Positions 34,160 to 43,603 of a stretch of DNA of 61,397 nucleotides are shown here, piece by piece. Origin of the DNA: Bacillota bacterium (lineage in GTDB: Bacteria > Bacillota_C > Negativicutes > JAEYSJ01). The notes beneath the pieces are model-generated. The model was not told where the DNA came from, ran no database searches, and worked only from the letters and a program-made list of their open reading frames with translations. Position 1 is the first letter of the stretch, and every line of letters starts with the position of its first letter. The translations under genes were made by a program, and so were the position numbers. The stretch is from the NCBI GenBank assembly GCA_023434855.1, contig JAEYSJ010000309.1:1-61397 (forward strand). The letters are read 5' to 3'.

Positions 34160-35134
34160 CTAAATATTTAGCCATTCCACAATTGCCGCGATGCGATTTT
34201 CATATCGTAAATACCGGGGCATTTCCTTACTAATCGCTTTCCATCGGGAGATTTTGTTTTTTGGCAGAGTTGATCGCCTTTCTAAATGCTCAATATAATC
34301 GTTTAACATTAAATAAGGCTCTGCCACCGGTAATTCCATTAGCACTGAAAGGCGTGCATTTAAGAATTGAAGAATAGGTGTATAATTTTTAATTCCCGTT
34401 AATTTCTGTTTAGATTCAAGTAATTTTTCTCTAAATTGAGCTATTATGCTATTCTTTCTGGCTTTAGCCTCAAATGCGGGTTTAATTTTGCATTCAACCA
34501 TATCGATTTGTTCTTCTTTATTCAGACGATAATAAATTAATTTTTTATTGATAGGGGAGGTACGATTAAAATAAGTCAATATTAATGCGATCCAGTCATC
34601 ATGCGTAACATTGGGCGAGAGTGGCAAAATCAATTCCAGGGCTTCTTTTTTTATGGCCATTGTTGATCCAGCAACTATGGTACGCAAGAGTAACATATCG
34701 AGGTTAAATTCTTGGGAATTAAAACCCGAACTCTCCCACATTGACCAAGTACTATATGGTTGTAAATTTTTATCAGTAAGATATCCATCGGTAAATACCA
34801 TATAAGCTTCGGGATTATTGCTAAAAGCCTCAATGATTGTCTCAATTTTATTTTTCATCCATACATCATCCTGATCGGAAAGAAAAATTATATCACCGCT
34901 GCACATTTTGATTGCTTGCTCAAAATTTCTCGTGATTCCTAAATTCACAGGATTGAGCTGCAATTTTATTCTGGGGTTGTTTAGCTTATTAATTATTTCG
35001 ATGGTGTTATCTGTTGACCCATCGTCACAAATTATTATCTCATCTGGCAAGACTGTTTGTGATAAAATGCTGTTAATTTGTTCACTTATATATTTTTCAC
35101 CATTATAAGTACACATTGCTACCGATATTTTCAC
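34160..35134 (-). CDS. GT2 family glycosyltransferase (rhamnosyltransferase-like)
   Basis: 324 residues. N-terminal MCTYNGEKYISEQINSIL, ICDDGSTDNT, FLSDQDDVWMKNK (metal-site DQDD) and TDGYLTD. Strong similarity to the GT at 35863-36822 over its whole length, including a conserved end (LPKNKISRWKAI..EMPRYLRYENR). The region is more AT-rich than the array genes beside it, suggesting separate acquisition. No membrane segments. Confidence 0.88.
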   Translation of the reverse strand: MKISVAMCTYNGEKYISEQINSILSQTVLPDEIIICDDGSTDNTIEIINKLNNPRIKLQLNPVNLGITRNFEQAIKMCSGDIIFLSDQDDVWMKNKIETIIEAFSNNPEAYMVFTDGYLTDKNLQPYSTWSMWESSGFNSQEFNLDMLLLRTIVAGSTMAIKKEALELILPLSPNVTHDDWIALILTYFNRTSPINKKLIYYRLNKEEQIDMVECKIKPAFEAKARKNSIIAQFREKLLESKQKLTGIKNYTPILQFLNARLSVLMELPVAEPYLMLNDYIEHLERRSTLPKNKISRWKAISKEMPRYLRYENRIAAIVEWLNI

Positions 35135-35188
35135 ATTTTCGCCTCCTCAATGAACTGGTTATAATAAATAAAACTTGGTGAAAACTTA

Positions 35189-35884
35189 TTACGGTAAGCT
35201 ATTTGTGAGATTTAAATAGTATTGCCTATTTTCCTTCAGGTCTTTGTAAGTTAGACTCTTTGTATCAATACTAAAGGTTTCTTTTGGCGTACCAAAAGAA
35301 ATTACTCCAACACCGTAATCACTATCAATTACCGATATAAGAAGGTCTGGTCTTGCCCTTAGCGCAACAATGGTTTTCCACACATCTCCATTCCAGGCGC
35401 CCTCTACAAATGTTGGACTTGCCATCAATTCAGAAGGAGGGGAACAGTCATGCATAATAATATAACCCTTAGGGTTAAGATATTTTAGACTGTTATTAAC
35501 ATCGCGAAGACTTTGTTCGTGAGTATGTAGGCCATCAACGAGTACAACGTCGATTCCGTCTTTTAGTCTATCGGAATGTAACTCGAAAAACTCATCGCTT
35601 GTTAAAGGGAAAAATTCCGATTTTATCCAGTCCATATAATTATTTATCTTTGTTTCTCGTGATATTATGAAATTAGGATCAACTGCTAATTTACGCGACG
35701 CTTTAATCTTAAAAAAGCATTCTCCATCTCTGACGCCTATCTCTAAGTAAGTTTTGCCGTTAACTTTATCAATATAGTGCTGGCAAATTTCTATATGATC
35801 CATAAATCTGCAACCTTCTTTCATTATTTTTTCTCTGTCTAAATTGCCTGTTAAGGATATTCCTATAGGCTTATATTTATCCAT
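35189..35884 (-). CDS. Class I SAM-dependent methyltransferase
   Basis: 231 residues. TYLEIGVRDGECF (motif I), VDGLHTHEQSLRDV and YIIMHDCSP match the Methyltransf_24-type fold often found in glycan clusters. It overlaps the preceding gene by 22 bp; a downstream ATG is an alternative start because the site before the first ATG is weak. AT-rich. Probably methylates a sugar or capping group. Confidence 0.8.
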   Translation of the reverse strand: MDKYKPIGISLTGNLDREKIMKEGCRFMDHIEICQHYIDKVNGKTYLEIGVRDGECFFKIKASRKLAVDPNFIISRETKINNYMDWIKSEFFPLTSDEFFELHSDRLKDGIDVVLVDGLHTHEQSLRDVNNSLKYLNPKGYIIMHDCSPPSELMASPTFVEGAWNGDVWKTIVALRARPDLLISVIDSDYGVGVISFGTPKETFSIDTKSLTYKDLKENRQYYLNLTNSLP

Positions 35885-36822
35885 TCTTTAATTGCCGTGG
35901 CTCGGTTTTCATATTTTACATAGCGGGGCATTTCTCTTCTTATCGCTTTCCAGCGGGATATTTTGTTTTTAGGAAGAGATGAGCGTGTTTTTAAATGTTC
36001 AATGTAATCATTCAATGCCAAATAAGGTTCTTTGATAGGTAGTTCCTGTAAATGTGATAACCGTACTTCAAGATAGGGAAATAAATCCGTATAATTTTTA
36101 ATACTGGTGAATTTTGCTCTAAATTCAAGCAGTCTTGCTTTAAGCTGAGCTATTTTATTCTTTTTTTTCGATTCAATTGTGGATTCATTAACACCAATTT
36201 GTTGATTGCTATGCATGCGGTAATAAATTAGTTTTTTATTAATAAATGCTGTGCGATTAAAAAAAGTTAATAGTAAGGTTATCCAGTCATCATGAATTAA
36301 AAAAGGGGAGAATGGCATAATCAATTCCAGTGCTTCTTTTTTTAATGCCATTGTTGCTCCGGTCGCCACAGTTCGCAGCATTAGCATATTGAAACTAAAT
36401 TCGTTGCAATCGAAGTTGCTATACTCCCATAGTGAAATACCACAAGGTTCTAATTTTTCATTGGCAAGATAAGCATCGGTAAATAGCATGTACGCTTCCG
36501 GATTGCTTTTAAAAGCCTGAACTATTGTTGCAACTTTATTTGGCAGCCAGACATCATCCTGGTCGGCAAGAAAAATTATATCGCCGCTGCACAAGTTTAT
36601 TGCCTGCTCAAAATTTTTAGTCGGTCCTAAATTCACCGGATTCTGATGCAGTTTTATTCTGGGATTGTTTAGCCCTTTAATGATTGCGATTGTATTATCT
36701 GTTGACCCGTCGTCGCAAATGATCAGCTCATCCGGTAGGACTGTTTGCGATAAGATACTGATAATTTGCTCGCTGATATACTTTTCGCCATTGTAAGTGC
36801 ACATTGCCACCGATAATTTCAT
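35863..36822 (-). CDS. GT2 family glycosyltransferase, paralogue
   Basis: 319 residues. MCTYNGEKYISEQIISIL, ICDDGSTDNT, FLADQDDVWLPNK. Close paralogue of the enzyme at 34160; the pair encloses the methyltransferase gene. The start has GGAGGTGATAG upstream. It follows directly on the last array gene and is probably in the same transcript. Confidence 0.88.
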   Translation of the reverse strand: MKLSVAMCTYNGEKYISEQIISILSQTVLPDELIICDDGSTDNTIAIIKGLNNPRIKLHQNPVNLGPTKNFEQAINLCSGDIIFLADQDDVWLPNKVATIVQAFKSNPEAYMLFTDAYLANEKLEPCGISLWEYSNFDCNEFSFNMLMLRTVATGATMALKKEALELIMPFSPFLIHDDWITLLLTFFNRTAFINKKLIYYRMHSNQQIGVNESTIESKKKNKIAQLKARLLEFRAKFTSIKNYTDLFPYLEVRLSHLQELPIKEPYLALNDYIEHLKTRSSLPKNKISRWKAIRREMPRYVKYENRATAIKEWINISL

Positions 36823-36847
36823 ACTATCACCTCCTGGAAATGGTTTA

Positions 36848-38326
36848 TTATACGAGTGTTCTTAGCTCCCGGGCAACAGCTGTTATTACACTGTTCCAGT
36901 CACCTGGAGCGCTTTGGCGGAACAGGCGCATGGTCGGATACCAGGGAGAATCGTTTCTGGCCAGTAGCCATCGCCATTCACCGGCCGCCGGCAGCAGTGT
37001 CCAGACCGGTTTGCCCAGCGCACCGGCCAAATGGGCTACCGCGGTATCAACCGATATAACCAGGTCGAGGTTCATAATCAGCGCGGCGGTGTCGGCAAAA
37101 TCTTCAAAATCATCTGTCAGATCAATGAGCTTCATCCCAGGCAAGGTCGTTTTGGTCCGGTTGGTCGCCTCGCCTATTTGCAAGCTGTAAAATGTGACTC
37201 CAGGTATGTCAGCCAGTGATGACATTGCTTTTAAACCGCAGTCGCGGATATGTCCCCAGGGGTGTGCAGGATTACCGCCCCAGGCTAATCCTACCCGCAG
37301 GTTTGAGTCAGAACAATTTAAAATGCTGCGCCAACCAGTGATAAAGTGTTGTTCGACAGTAAGATAAGGAATGTTCGCCGGAATAGTGGGTAATGTTGAG
37401 CCGAAAATATGGGGCAGACTCATTAATGGCACCGCCAAGTCAAATTCGGTCCCGGCAATTGCCGCTTCAGTATGTTCAATTACACCATCAATTCCAGGGA
37501 AATCAGTAAACAGGCGCAGCAACGGTTGTTTAGTTGTAAATTGCACCGTGCCGCCCCGGGCTTTGACCAGCGGGAGGTAGCGGCAAAATTGGATGGTGTC
37601 CCCGCAGCCTTGCTCATCATAGACCAATAGGCGTTTGCCGGAAAAGTTTTCACCACCCCAGCGTGGTTGGTCATTACACCAGGCTGAAAATTTATCAGGT
37701 GGCTTGACCTTGGTACGCCACTCATATTCGGTAAAGCCATCGACCAGGTTGCCGCTGAGCAAGAAAGCCCCGGCCAGGTTAATATGGGCTTTAGCATTTG
37801 TGGGATTGAGCTCTATAGCGTGGTTATAAGCAGCAATAGCATCGTCCGTCTTCCCCTGAAACTGTAATACATTTCCCAGATTAATATACGCCTCGGCATA
37901 ATCCGGTTTGAGTGCGATTGCCTTATGCAGCGCTTGAATAGCCTCAGACGGTTTTTGCAGTTTAAGCAGGGCATTTCCCAAATTACAATAAGCCTCAGCA
38001 AAGTCAGGTTTGAGCGTGATAGCCTGCTGCAATGCTTTAGCAGCATCAGGCAGTCTTCTCAGTTCAAGAAGGACGGCTCCCAGATTGTTATAAACGCCGG
38101 CTAGATCGGGTCTGAGGGCGATTACCTGTTGCAGTGCATCGGCGGCCGCAGGCAGTCTGCGCAAAGCGAGCAAAGTGGTTGCTAAGTTAAACCATAATTC
38201 AGCATTACCGGGCCAAAAAGTTAATCCTTGCTGATAACAGAGAATGGCGTTCTCCAACATTCCCCGTTCTTTATGGGCATTTCCCAGGGACAGCTGTTGC
38301 TGGGCTTTGGATTGGTTTTCGTGCAA
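36848..38326 (-). CDS. TPR - GT9-like glycosyltransferase, array copy 13
   Basis: 492 residues from TTG at 38326; AGGTG stands seven bases before it, the same spacing as in other copies, so the TTG is used as start. Five full TPRs (11-180) and a half repeat, then the GT-B/GT9-like domain with YDEQGCGD (237-243), VGLAWGGNP and D427-T-A-V-A-H-L-A-G-A-L-G-K-P-V-W. Last copy of the array; the GT2 at 36822 follows after 25 bp. Likely a cytosolic glycosyltransferase whose TPRs select a protein acceptor (inference). Confidence 0.85.
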   Translation of the reverse strand: MHENQSKAQQQLSLGNAHKERGMLENAILCYQQGLTFWPGNAELWFNLATTLLALRRLPAAADALQQVIALRPDLAGVYNNLGAVLLELRRLPDAAKALQQAITLKPDFAEAYCNLGNALLKLQKPSEAIQALHKAIALKPDYAEAYINLGNVLQFQGKTDDAIAAYNHAIELNPTNAKAHINLAGAFLLSGNLVDGFTEYEWRTKVKPPDKFSAWCNDQPRWGGENFSGKRLLVYDEQGCGDTIQFCRYLPLVKARGGTVQFTTKQPLLRLFTDFPGIDGVIEHTEAAIAGTEFDLAVPLMSLPHIFGSTLPTIPANIPYLTVEQHFITGWRSILNCSDSNLRVGLAWGGNPAHPWGHIRDCGLKAMSSLADIPGVTFYSLQIGEATNRTKTTLPGMKLIDLTDDFEDFADTAALIMNLDLVISVDTAVAHLAGALGKPVWTLLPAAGEWRWLLARNDSPWYPTMRLFRQSAPGDWNSVITAVARELRTLV

Positions 38327-38373
38327 AGTGGTTCACCTCTTTCTAAACGTAGAATACGGGTATTTTCCCTTAA

Positions 38374-39867
38374 CTATTTTGCTGTTGCTGACAGCAGTGT
38401 TCTTAATTCTCGGGCTACTGCCGTCATTACACTGTTCCAGTCGCCGGGAGCGCTCTGACGGAACAGGCGCATGGTCGGATACCAGGGAGAATCGTTTCTG
38501 GCCAGTAACCACCGCCATTCACCGGCCGCCGGCAGCAACGTCCAGACCGGTTTGCCCAGGGCGCCTGCCAAATGGGCTACAGCGGTATCGATTGAGATAA
38601 CAAGATCCAGGTTCATAATCAGCGCGGCGGTGTCGGCAAAATCTTCAATGCCAGCTGTCAGGTCAATGAGTTGCATACCAGGCGGCGGCGCATTGGTCTG
38701 TTGGGCCGCTGCGCCTTTTTGCAGGCTGTAAAAAGTCAGGCCGGGTATGGCCGCCAGGGGGGACATGGCTTGCAGGCCGCAGGAACGGATTTGTCCGGGG
38801 ATGTTGGCCGGATCACCGGCCCAGGCCAATCCTACCCGCAAGTTTGTCCCAGGACAGTTTACTTTGCCGCGCCAGGCAGCAATAGAATGCTGTTCGGCAG
38901 TCAGATAGGGAACGCTCACCGGAATAGTATGTAGTGTAGTGCCGAATATGTTGGGAAGACTCAGCAGAGGCACAGCCAGGTCGAATTGAGTCTCGGAAAT
39001 TGCTGCGGCGCTATGTTCAATTAGTTTATCAATTCCGGGGAAATTACTAAATAAACGCAGGAGCGGCTTGGGGACAGAGAATTGCACGCTGCCGCCCCGG
39101 GTCTTGACAAGCGGCAGGTAACGGCAAAAATGCAGCGCGTCCCCAAAACCCTGTTCATGAAAAATAAGCAGGCGTTTGCCGGCAAAACTTTCACCATGCC
39201 AGCGCGGTTTGTCAGCACACCATTCGTATAAATGACGGCGCCGCTTAACTTTAGTGCGCCATTCATACTCAGCAAAGCCACAGGCCAGGTTGCCGCTGAG
39301 CAAGATGGCTTTAGAACGGTTATTATATACTTCCAGATTTTTAGGGTTCAGCGCGATAGCGCGGTTATAAGCAGCAATGGCGTCTGCAACCTTGCCCTGA
39401 GATTGCAGGGCATTCCCCAGATTATTATAAGCGGCGGCAAAATCCGGGTTAATGGCGAGTGCTTGTTGCAATACGGTGATGGCCTCAGCCGGTTTTTGTA
39501 ATTGGACAAGGGCATTCCCCAGATTGCTGTAAGCGCCGACAGCATCCGGTCTGAGGGCGATAGCCTGGTGCAATGCTTGGACGGCCTCCGCCGGTCTTTG
39601 CAATTCAAGAAGGGCTCCCCCAAAATTATTATAGGCGGCGGCAAAATCCGGTTTAAGCACGATGGCCTGTTGCAATGCTGTAACGGCCTCGGAAAACCTT
39701 GACAATGCAAGAAGGTTGGTTCCTAAGGCATACCACAATTCGGCATTGTCAGGACAGATAGCTAATCCTTCCTGGCAGCGTTGAATGGCATCTTCGATCA
39801 TATTTTGTTCTCCAAGGGAATTTTCCGGCGATACTTGTTGCCGCTCCTCGCAGTGGCCTTCATTCAT
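38374..39867 (-). CDS. TPR - GT9-like glycosyltransferase, array copy 12
   Basis: 497 residues. Five TPRs with one CPDNAEL-type repeat at the start and then KPDF/NPDF-type repeats, half repeat, and the C-terminal domain (FHEQGFGD, VGLAWAGDP, SIDTAVAHLAGALGKPVW, WRWLLARNDSPWYP). Start ATG with AGGTG seven bases upstream. Only 4 bp separate it from copy 11. The C terminus is nearly the same as copy 13, the TPR part less so. Confidence 0.85.
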   Translation of the reverse strand: MNEGHCEERQQVSPENSLGEQNMIEDAIQRCQEGLAICPDNAELWYALGTNLLALSRFSEAVTALQQAIVLKPDFAAAYNNFGGALLELQRPAEAVQALHQAIALRPDAVGAYSNLGNALVQLQKPAEAITVLQQALAINPDFAAAYNNLGNALQSQGKVADAIAAYNRAIALNPKNLEVYNNRSKAILLSGNLACGFAEYEWRTKVKRRRHLYEWCADKPRWHGESFAGKRLLIFHEQGFGDALHFCRYLPLVKTRGGSVQFSVPKPLLRLFSNFPGIDKLIEHSAAAISETQFDLAVPLLSLPNIFGTTLHTIPVSVPYLTAEQHSIAAWRGKVNCPGTNLRVGLAWAGDPANIPGQIRSCGLQAMSPLAAIPGLTFYSLQKGAAAQQTNAPPPGMQLIDLTAGIEDFADTAALIMNLDLVISIDTAVAHLAGALGKPVWTLLPAAGEWRWLLARNDSPWYPTMRLFRQSAPGDWNSVMTAVARELRTLLSATAK

Positions 39868-39871
39868 AATG

Positions 39872-41869
39872 TTACACCTGCTTCCACATTCTTAGCTTCT
39901 GCGCAACTGCAGTCATTACACTGCTCCAACCACCCGGAGCAGACTGGCGGAACAGGCGCATGGCCGGATACCAGGGAGTATCATTTCTGGCCAATAGCCA
40001 CCGCCATTCACCGGCTGCAGGCAGCAGCGTCCAGACAGGCTTGCCCAGTGCGCCTGCCAAATGGGCTACCGCTGTATCCACCGCTATAACCAGGTCGAGG
40101 TTCATAATCAATCCGGCGGTATCGGCAAAATCGGCAATATCCTCCGTCAGGTCAATCAGCTGCATTTTGGGCGGTGGTGTATGGGCCTGGTTAGCTGCCT
40201 CGCCTTTTTGCAAACTATAGAAAGTCACGCCAGGTATGTCCGCCAGGGGAGCCATCACTTGCAAGCCGCAGGTGCGGATTTGCCCGGGGATATGTGCCGG
40301 ACTGCCTGCCCAGACTAATCCTACCCGGAGGTTGGCTGCTGGGTTATCTATTTTACTTCTCCATTTTTTTAACAAGTGCCTAATCGCAGCCGGAAAAGGA
40401 ACAGCGACCGGGATGGTGGCAAGGGTGGTGCCGAAAATATAAGGCAGACTCATTAAGGGTACTGCCAGGTCGGGTTGGGCTCCGGCAATGGTTTCCGCGC
40501 TATGATCAATGAGTTCATCAATTCCGGGGAAATTGCTAAATAAGCGCAGCAGTGGCTTCTTAGTCGAGAATTGCACGACACCACCCCCGGCTTTGACCAA
40601 CGGCAGGTAACGGCAAAATTGCAGGGCGTCGCCAAAGCCCTGCTCATGAAAAATAAGCAGGCGTTTGCCGGAAAAGCTTTCACCGCACCAGCGCGGTAGG
40701 TCGTCACACCATTCATAAAAATGATGAAACCGTTTGATGTGCGTGCGGCATTCGTATTCGGCAAAGCCGCGGGCCAGGTCGCCGCTTAACAAGATAGCCG
40801 TAGCGCGGTTATAGTATACTTCCTCATTGGCAGGATTCAGTGCGATTGCGCGGTCATAAGCCAAGATGGCGTCTCGGGCATTACCCTGAAGCTGCAGCGC
40901 ATTTCCCAGATTGCAATAGGCGTCGGCAAAATCTGGTTGCAAAGCAATTGCCTGTTGGAAGGCAGCGACAGCCTCAGGCAGTCTTTGCAATTCGATAAAG
41001 ACATTTCCCAGATTAATATAGGCGTCGGTGAAATCCGGTTTGAGGGCAATGGCTTGTTGGAATGCTTCGACGGCTTTGGACAGACGGGACAATTCGCTAA
41101 GGTCGGTTCCCAGGTTAAACCATAAATCAGCGTTATCCGGGCAGACAGCCAAACCTTCTTGATAGCATTGAATGGCGTTTTCAGACAGACCCTGGTCTTT
41201 AAGAATATTTCCCAGATTAATATAGGCGCCGGCAAAATCCGGTTTAAGGGCAATTGCTTGTTCGAATGCTTGTACCGCCTCAGACAGTCTTGGCACTTCA
41301 CTAAGGTCGGTTCCCAGGTTAAACAATAACTCGGCGCTATAGGGGCAAACCACTAGCCCATTTTGGTAGCATTGAATAGCGTCTTCAGTCAGTCCCTGAT
41401 CTTTCAGTGTGTTTCCCAGATTAATATAGGCAGCGGCGAAATCCGGTTTAAGCGCGATGGCCTGCTGCAATGCCTGGACACTCTCAGACAGTCTTGCTAA
41501 TCTGCTAAGGCTGCTTCCCAGACTAAACCATAGATCGGCATTCTCCGGACAAACCAGTAACCCGTTTTGATAGCAGCGCAGGGCGTTTTCGGGCTGGGCC
41601 TGTTGGTTAAAGGCATATCCCAGATTAATATAGGCACCGGCCAAATCTGGTTTGAGTAGTATGGCCTGCTGCAGCGCCTGGACAGCCTCCGGGAGTCTTG
41701 ACAATTCCAGCAGGGTGGTGCCCAAGCCGTACCATAAATCGGCATTATCCGGGCAAGCAACTAACCCGTCTTGGTAGTACTGCAGGGTGTCCTCCAACAG
41801 TCCCCGTTCTTCAAGGGGATTTTCCGGTGACAGTTGTTGCAATACCGTGTTTTGGTTTTTATGTATCAT
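39872..41869 (-). CDS. TPR - GT9-like glycosyltransferase, array copy 11 (longest)
   Basis: 665 residues, the largest of the family: ten full TPRs plus a half repeat. Repeats alternate between a CPxNADL-ending type and a KPDFAxA-ending type, giving four consecutive 68-residue pairs before two KPDF-type repeats. C-terminal domain with FHEQGFGD, VGLVWAGSP and AVDTAVAHLAGALGKPVW. Start ATG at 41869 (AGGTG five bases away); the earlier in-frame ATG overlaps the site. Confidence 0.85.
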   Translation of the reverse strand: MIHKNQNTVLQQLSPENPLEERGLLEDTLQYYQDGLVACPDNADLWYGLGTTLLELSRLPEAVQALQQAILLKPDLAGAYINLGYAFNQQAQPENALRCYQNGLLVCPENADLWFSLGSSLSRLARLSESVQALQQAIALKPDFAAAYINLGNTLKDQGLTEDAIQCYQNGLVVCPYSAELLFNLGTDLSEVPRLSEAVQAFEQAIALKPDFAGAYINLGNILKDQGLSENAIQCYQEGLAVCPDNADLWFNLGTDLSELSRLSKAVEAFQQAIALKPDFTDAYINLGNVFIELQRLPEAVAAFQQAIALQPDFADAYCNLGNALQLQGNARDAILAYDRAIALNPANEEVYYNRATAILLSGDLARGFAEYECRTHIKRFHHFYEWCDDLPRWCGESFSGKRLLIFHEQGFGDALQFCRYLPLVKAGGGVVQFSTKKPLLRLFSNFPGIDELIDHSAETIAGAQPDLAVPLMSLPYIFGTTLATIPVAVPFPAAIRHLLKKWRSKIDNPAANLRVGLVWAGSPAHIPGQIRTCGLQVMAPLADIPGVTFYSLQKGEAANQAHTPPPKMQLIDLTEDIADFADTAGLIMNLDLVIAVDTAVAHLAGALGKPVWTLLPAAGEWRWLLARNDTPWYPAMRLFRQSAPGGWSSVMTAVAQKLRMWKQV

Positions 41870-41946
41870 GTTTACACCTGCTTTCAAAGCTAAGGAGGTT
41901 TTTAAAACACACTCTATAAGCCGTCAAGGAAGCTTATAAATAATCG

Positions 41947-41993
41947 AATGTTTTTTTGGCGCTCTTGGCGACCTTGGCGGTTAACCTGTTCCT
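41947..41993. repeat. Array intergenic repeat, copy 1
   Basis: TTTTTTTGGCGCTCTTGGCG then ACCTTGGCGGTTAACC: a GGCGNYCTTGG triplication. Also present at 45368, 53681 and 55543, always in a gap between array genes. Confidence 0.7.
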
Positions 41994-43603
41994 TAAACGC
42001 CCGCTATTGCCGCAGGATTTTTTGCTGACAGCAGTGTTCTTAACTCCTGAACGACTGCTGTCATCACTCCTGCCCAGTCGCCCGGCGCGGTCTGGCGGAA
42101 CAGGCGCATGGTCGGATACCAGGGGGTATCCTTTCTGTCCAATAACCACCGCCATTCACCGGCCGCCGGCAGCAGCATCCAGACAGGCTTGCCCAGCGCG
42201 CCGGCTAAATGGGCTACGGCGGTATCGATGGATATTACAAGATCCAGGTTCATAATCAGCGCGGCGGTATCGGCAAAATCTTCAATATCGCTCGTCAGAT
42301 CAACGAGCCGCATCCCAGCCGGTGGCGTAGTTGTCTCTTTGGCTGCTTCGTCCTTTTGCAAACTGTAGAAAATCGTGTCAGGCACATTGGCCAGAGGAGA
42401 CATCGCTCTTAAGCCGCAAGTACGGATTTGTCCCAGGTTATTTGCCGGATTGCCGGCCCATACTAATCCTACCCGGATAGTCGGCTCATGGTGATTCATT
42501 TTGTTATGCCATAGATCTATACAGCTCCGGTCAATAGTCAGATACGGAATATTTGCCGGGATAGTATTTAGGGTGGTGCCAAAAATGTGTGGCAGACTCA
42601 TCAAAGGAACTGTTAAGTCGGATTGTGTTCCGCAAATGGCATCAGATGTATATTCAATTAGCTCATCAACGCCAGGCAAATTAGTAAAGAGACGCAGCAA
42701 TGGCTGTCTAGTTGAAAATTGTACGATACCGCCCCGGGCTTTGACCATCGGCAGGTAGCGGCAGAATTGGATGGCGTCTCCGTAACCTTGTTCATGATGA
42801 ACAAGCAGGCGTTTGCCGGAAAAATTTTCGCCACACCAGCGCGGTTTGTCATCACACCATACAAAAAAATGATGAAACCGGTTAATTTTAGTGCGCCATT
42901 CATATTCAGCGAAACCGTCGGACAGATTGCCGCTGAGCAATAGCGCCTGAGCACGGTTATTATAAATTTCCGGGTTTTCAGGATTCAGGGTTATGGCATG
43001 GTCAAAAGCGGCAATGGCCTTTTCGACTTTTCCCTGAAATTGTAATGCGGTTCCCAGATTATTATAGGTGTCGGCCAAATCGGGTTTTAAAGTGATGGCT
43101 CGCTGCAAAGTATCAATGGCCTCAGACGGCCTTTGCAGCCTGATAAGGGCATTTCCCAGATTAGTATAGGCTTCAGCCATATCCGGATTAAGGATAATAG
43201 CCTGTTGCAACGCCTGGACAGCTTCAGGCAGTTTTGACAATTCAATAAGGGTGGTGCCCATGTTATACCATAATTGAGCATCATCAGGGCAGTGATCCAG
43301 TCCTTTTTGGTAATAATGAACGGCGTCTTTGGGTAAGCCCTGTTTTTTAAGAACATATCCCAAATTATTATAGGCACTCAAGTCCGGTTTGAGCGCGATA
43401 GCCTGCTGCAGCGCTGCCGCAGCCTTAGGCAGTCTTGACAACTCGATAAAGGTGTTTCCCAGGTTAAACCATAATTTGGCGCTGCCGGGGCAAATAGACA
43501 ATCCTTCCTGATAGCATTGGACGGCATCCTCCAACAGCCCCTGCTCCTTAAAGGAATTTCCCAGTGACAGCTGGTGCAGCGCTGCGGCCTGGCTTTCACT
43601 CAT
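41993..43603 (-). CDS. TPR - GT9-like glycosyltransferase, array copy 10
   Basis: 536 residues from the second of two adjacent ATGs (43603), which gives the family's usual seven-base gap to AGGTG; the stop of copy 9 overlaps here. Six TPRs, the second one residue short (KPDLSA). C-terminal domain: VHHEQGYGD, VGLVWAGNP, SIDTAVAHLAGALGKPVW and the variant WMLLPAAGEWRWLLDRKDTPWYP. The C terminus ends SAKNPAAIAGV, longer than in the neighbours. Confidence 0.85.
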   Translation of the reverse strand: MSESQAAALHQLSLGNSFKEQGLLEDAVQCYQEGLSICPGSAKLWFNLGNTFIELSRLPKAAAALQQAIALKPDLSAYNNLGYVLKKQGLPKDAVHYYQKGLDHCPDDAQLWYNMGTTLIELSKLPEAVQALQQAIILNPDMAEAYTNLGNALIRLQRPSEAIDTLQRAITLKPDLADTYNNLGTALQFQGKVEKAIAAFDHAITLNPENPEIYNNRAQALLLSGNLSDGFAEYEWRTKINRFHHFFVWCDDKPRWCGENFSGKRLLVHHEQGYGDAIQFCRYLPMVKARGGIVQFSTRQPLLRLFTNLPGVDELIEYTSDAICGTQSDLTVPLMSLPHIFGTTLNTIPANIPYLTIDRSCIDLWHNKMNHHEPTIRVGLVWAGNPANNLGQIRTCGLRAMSPLANVPDTIFYSLQKDEAAKETTTPPAGMRLVDLTSDIEDFADTAALIMNLDLVISIDTAVAHLAGALGKPVWMLLPAAGEWRWLLDRKDTPWYPTMRLFRQTAPGDWAGVMTAVVQELRTLLSAKNPAAIAGV

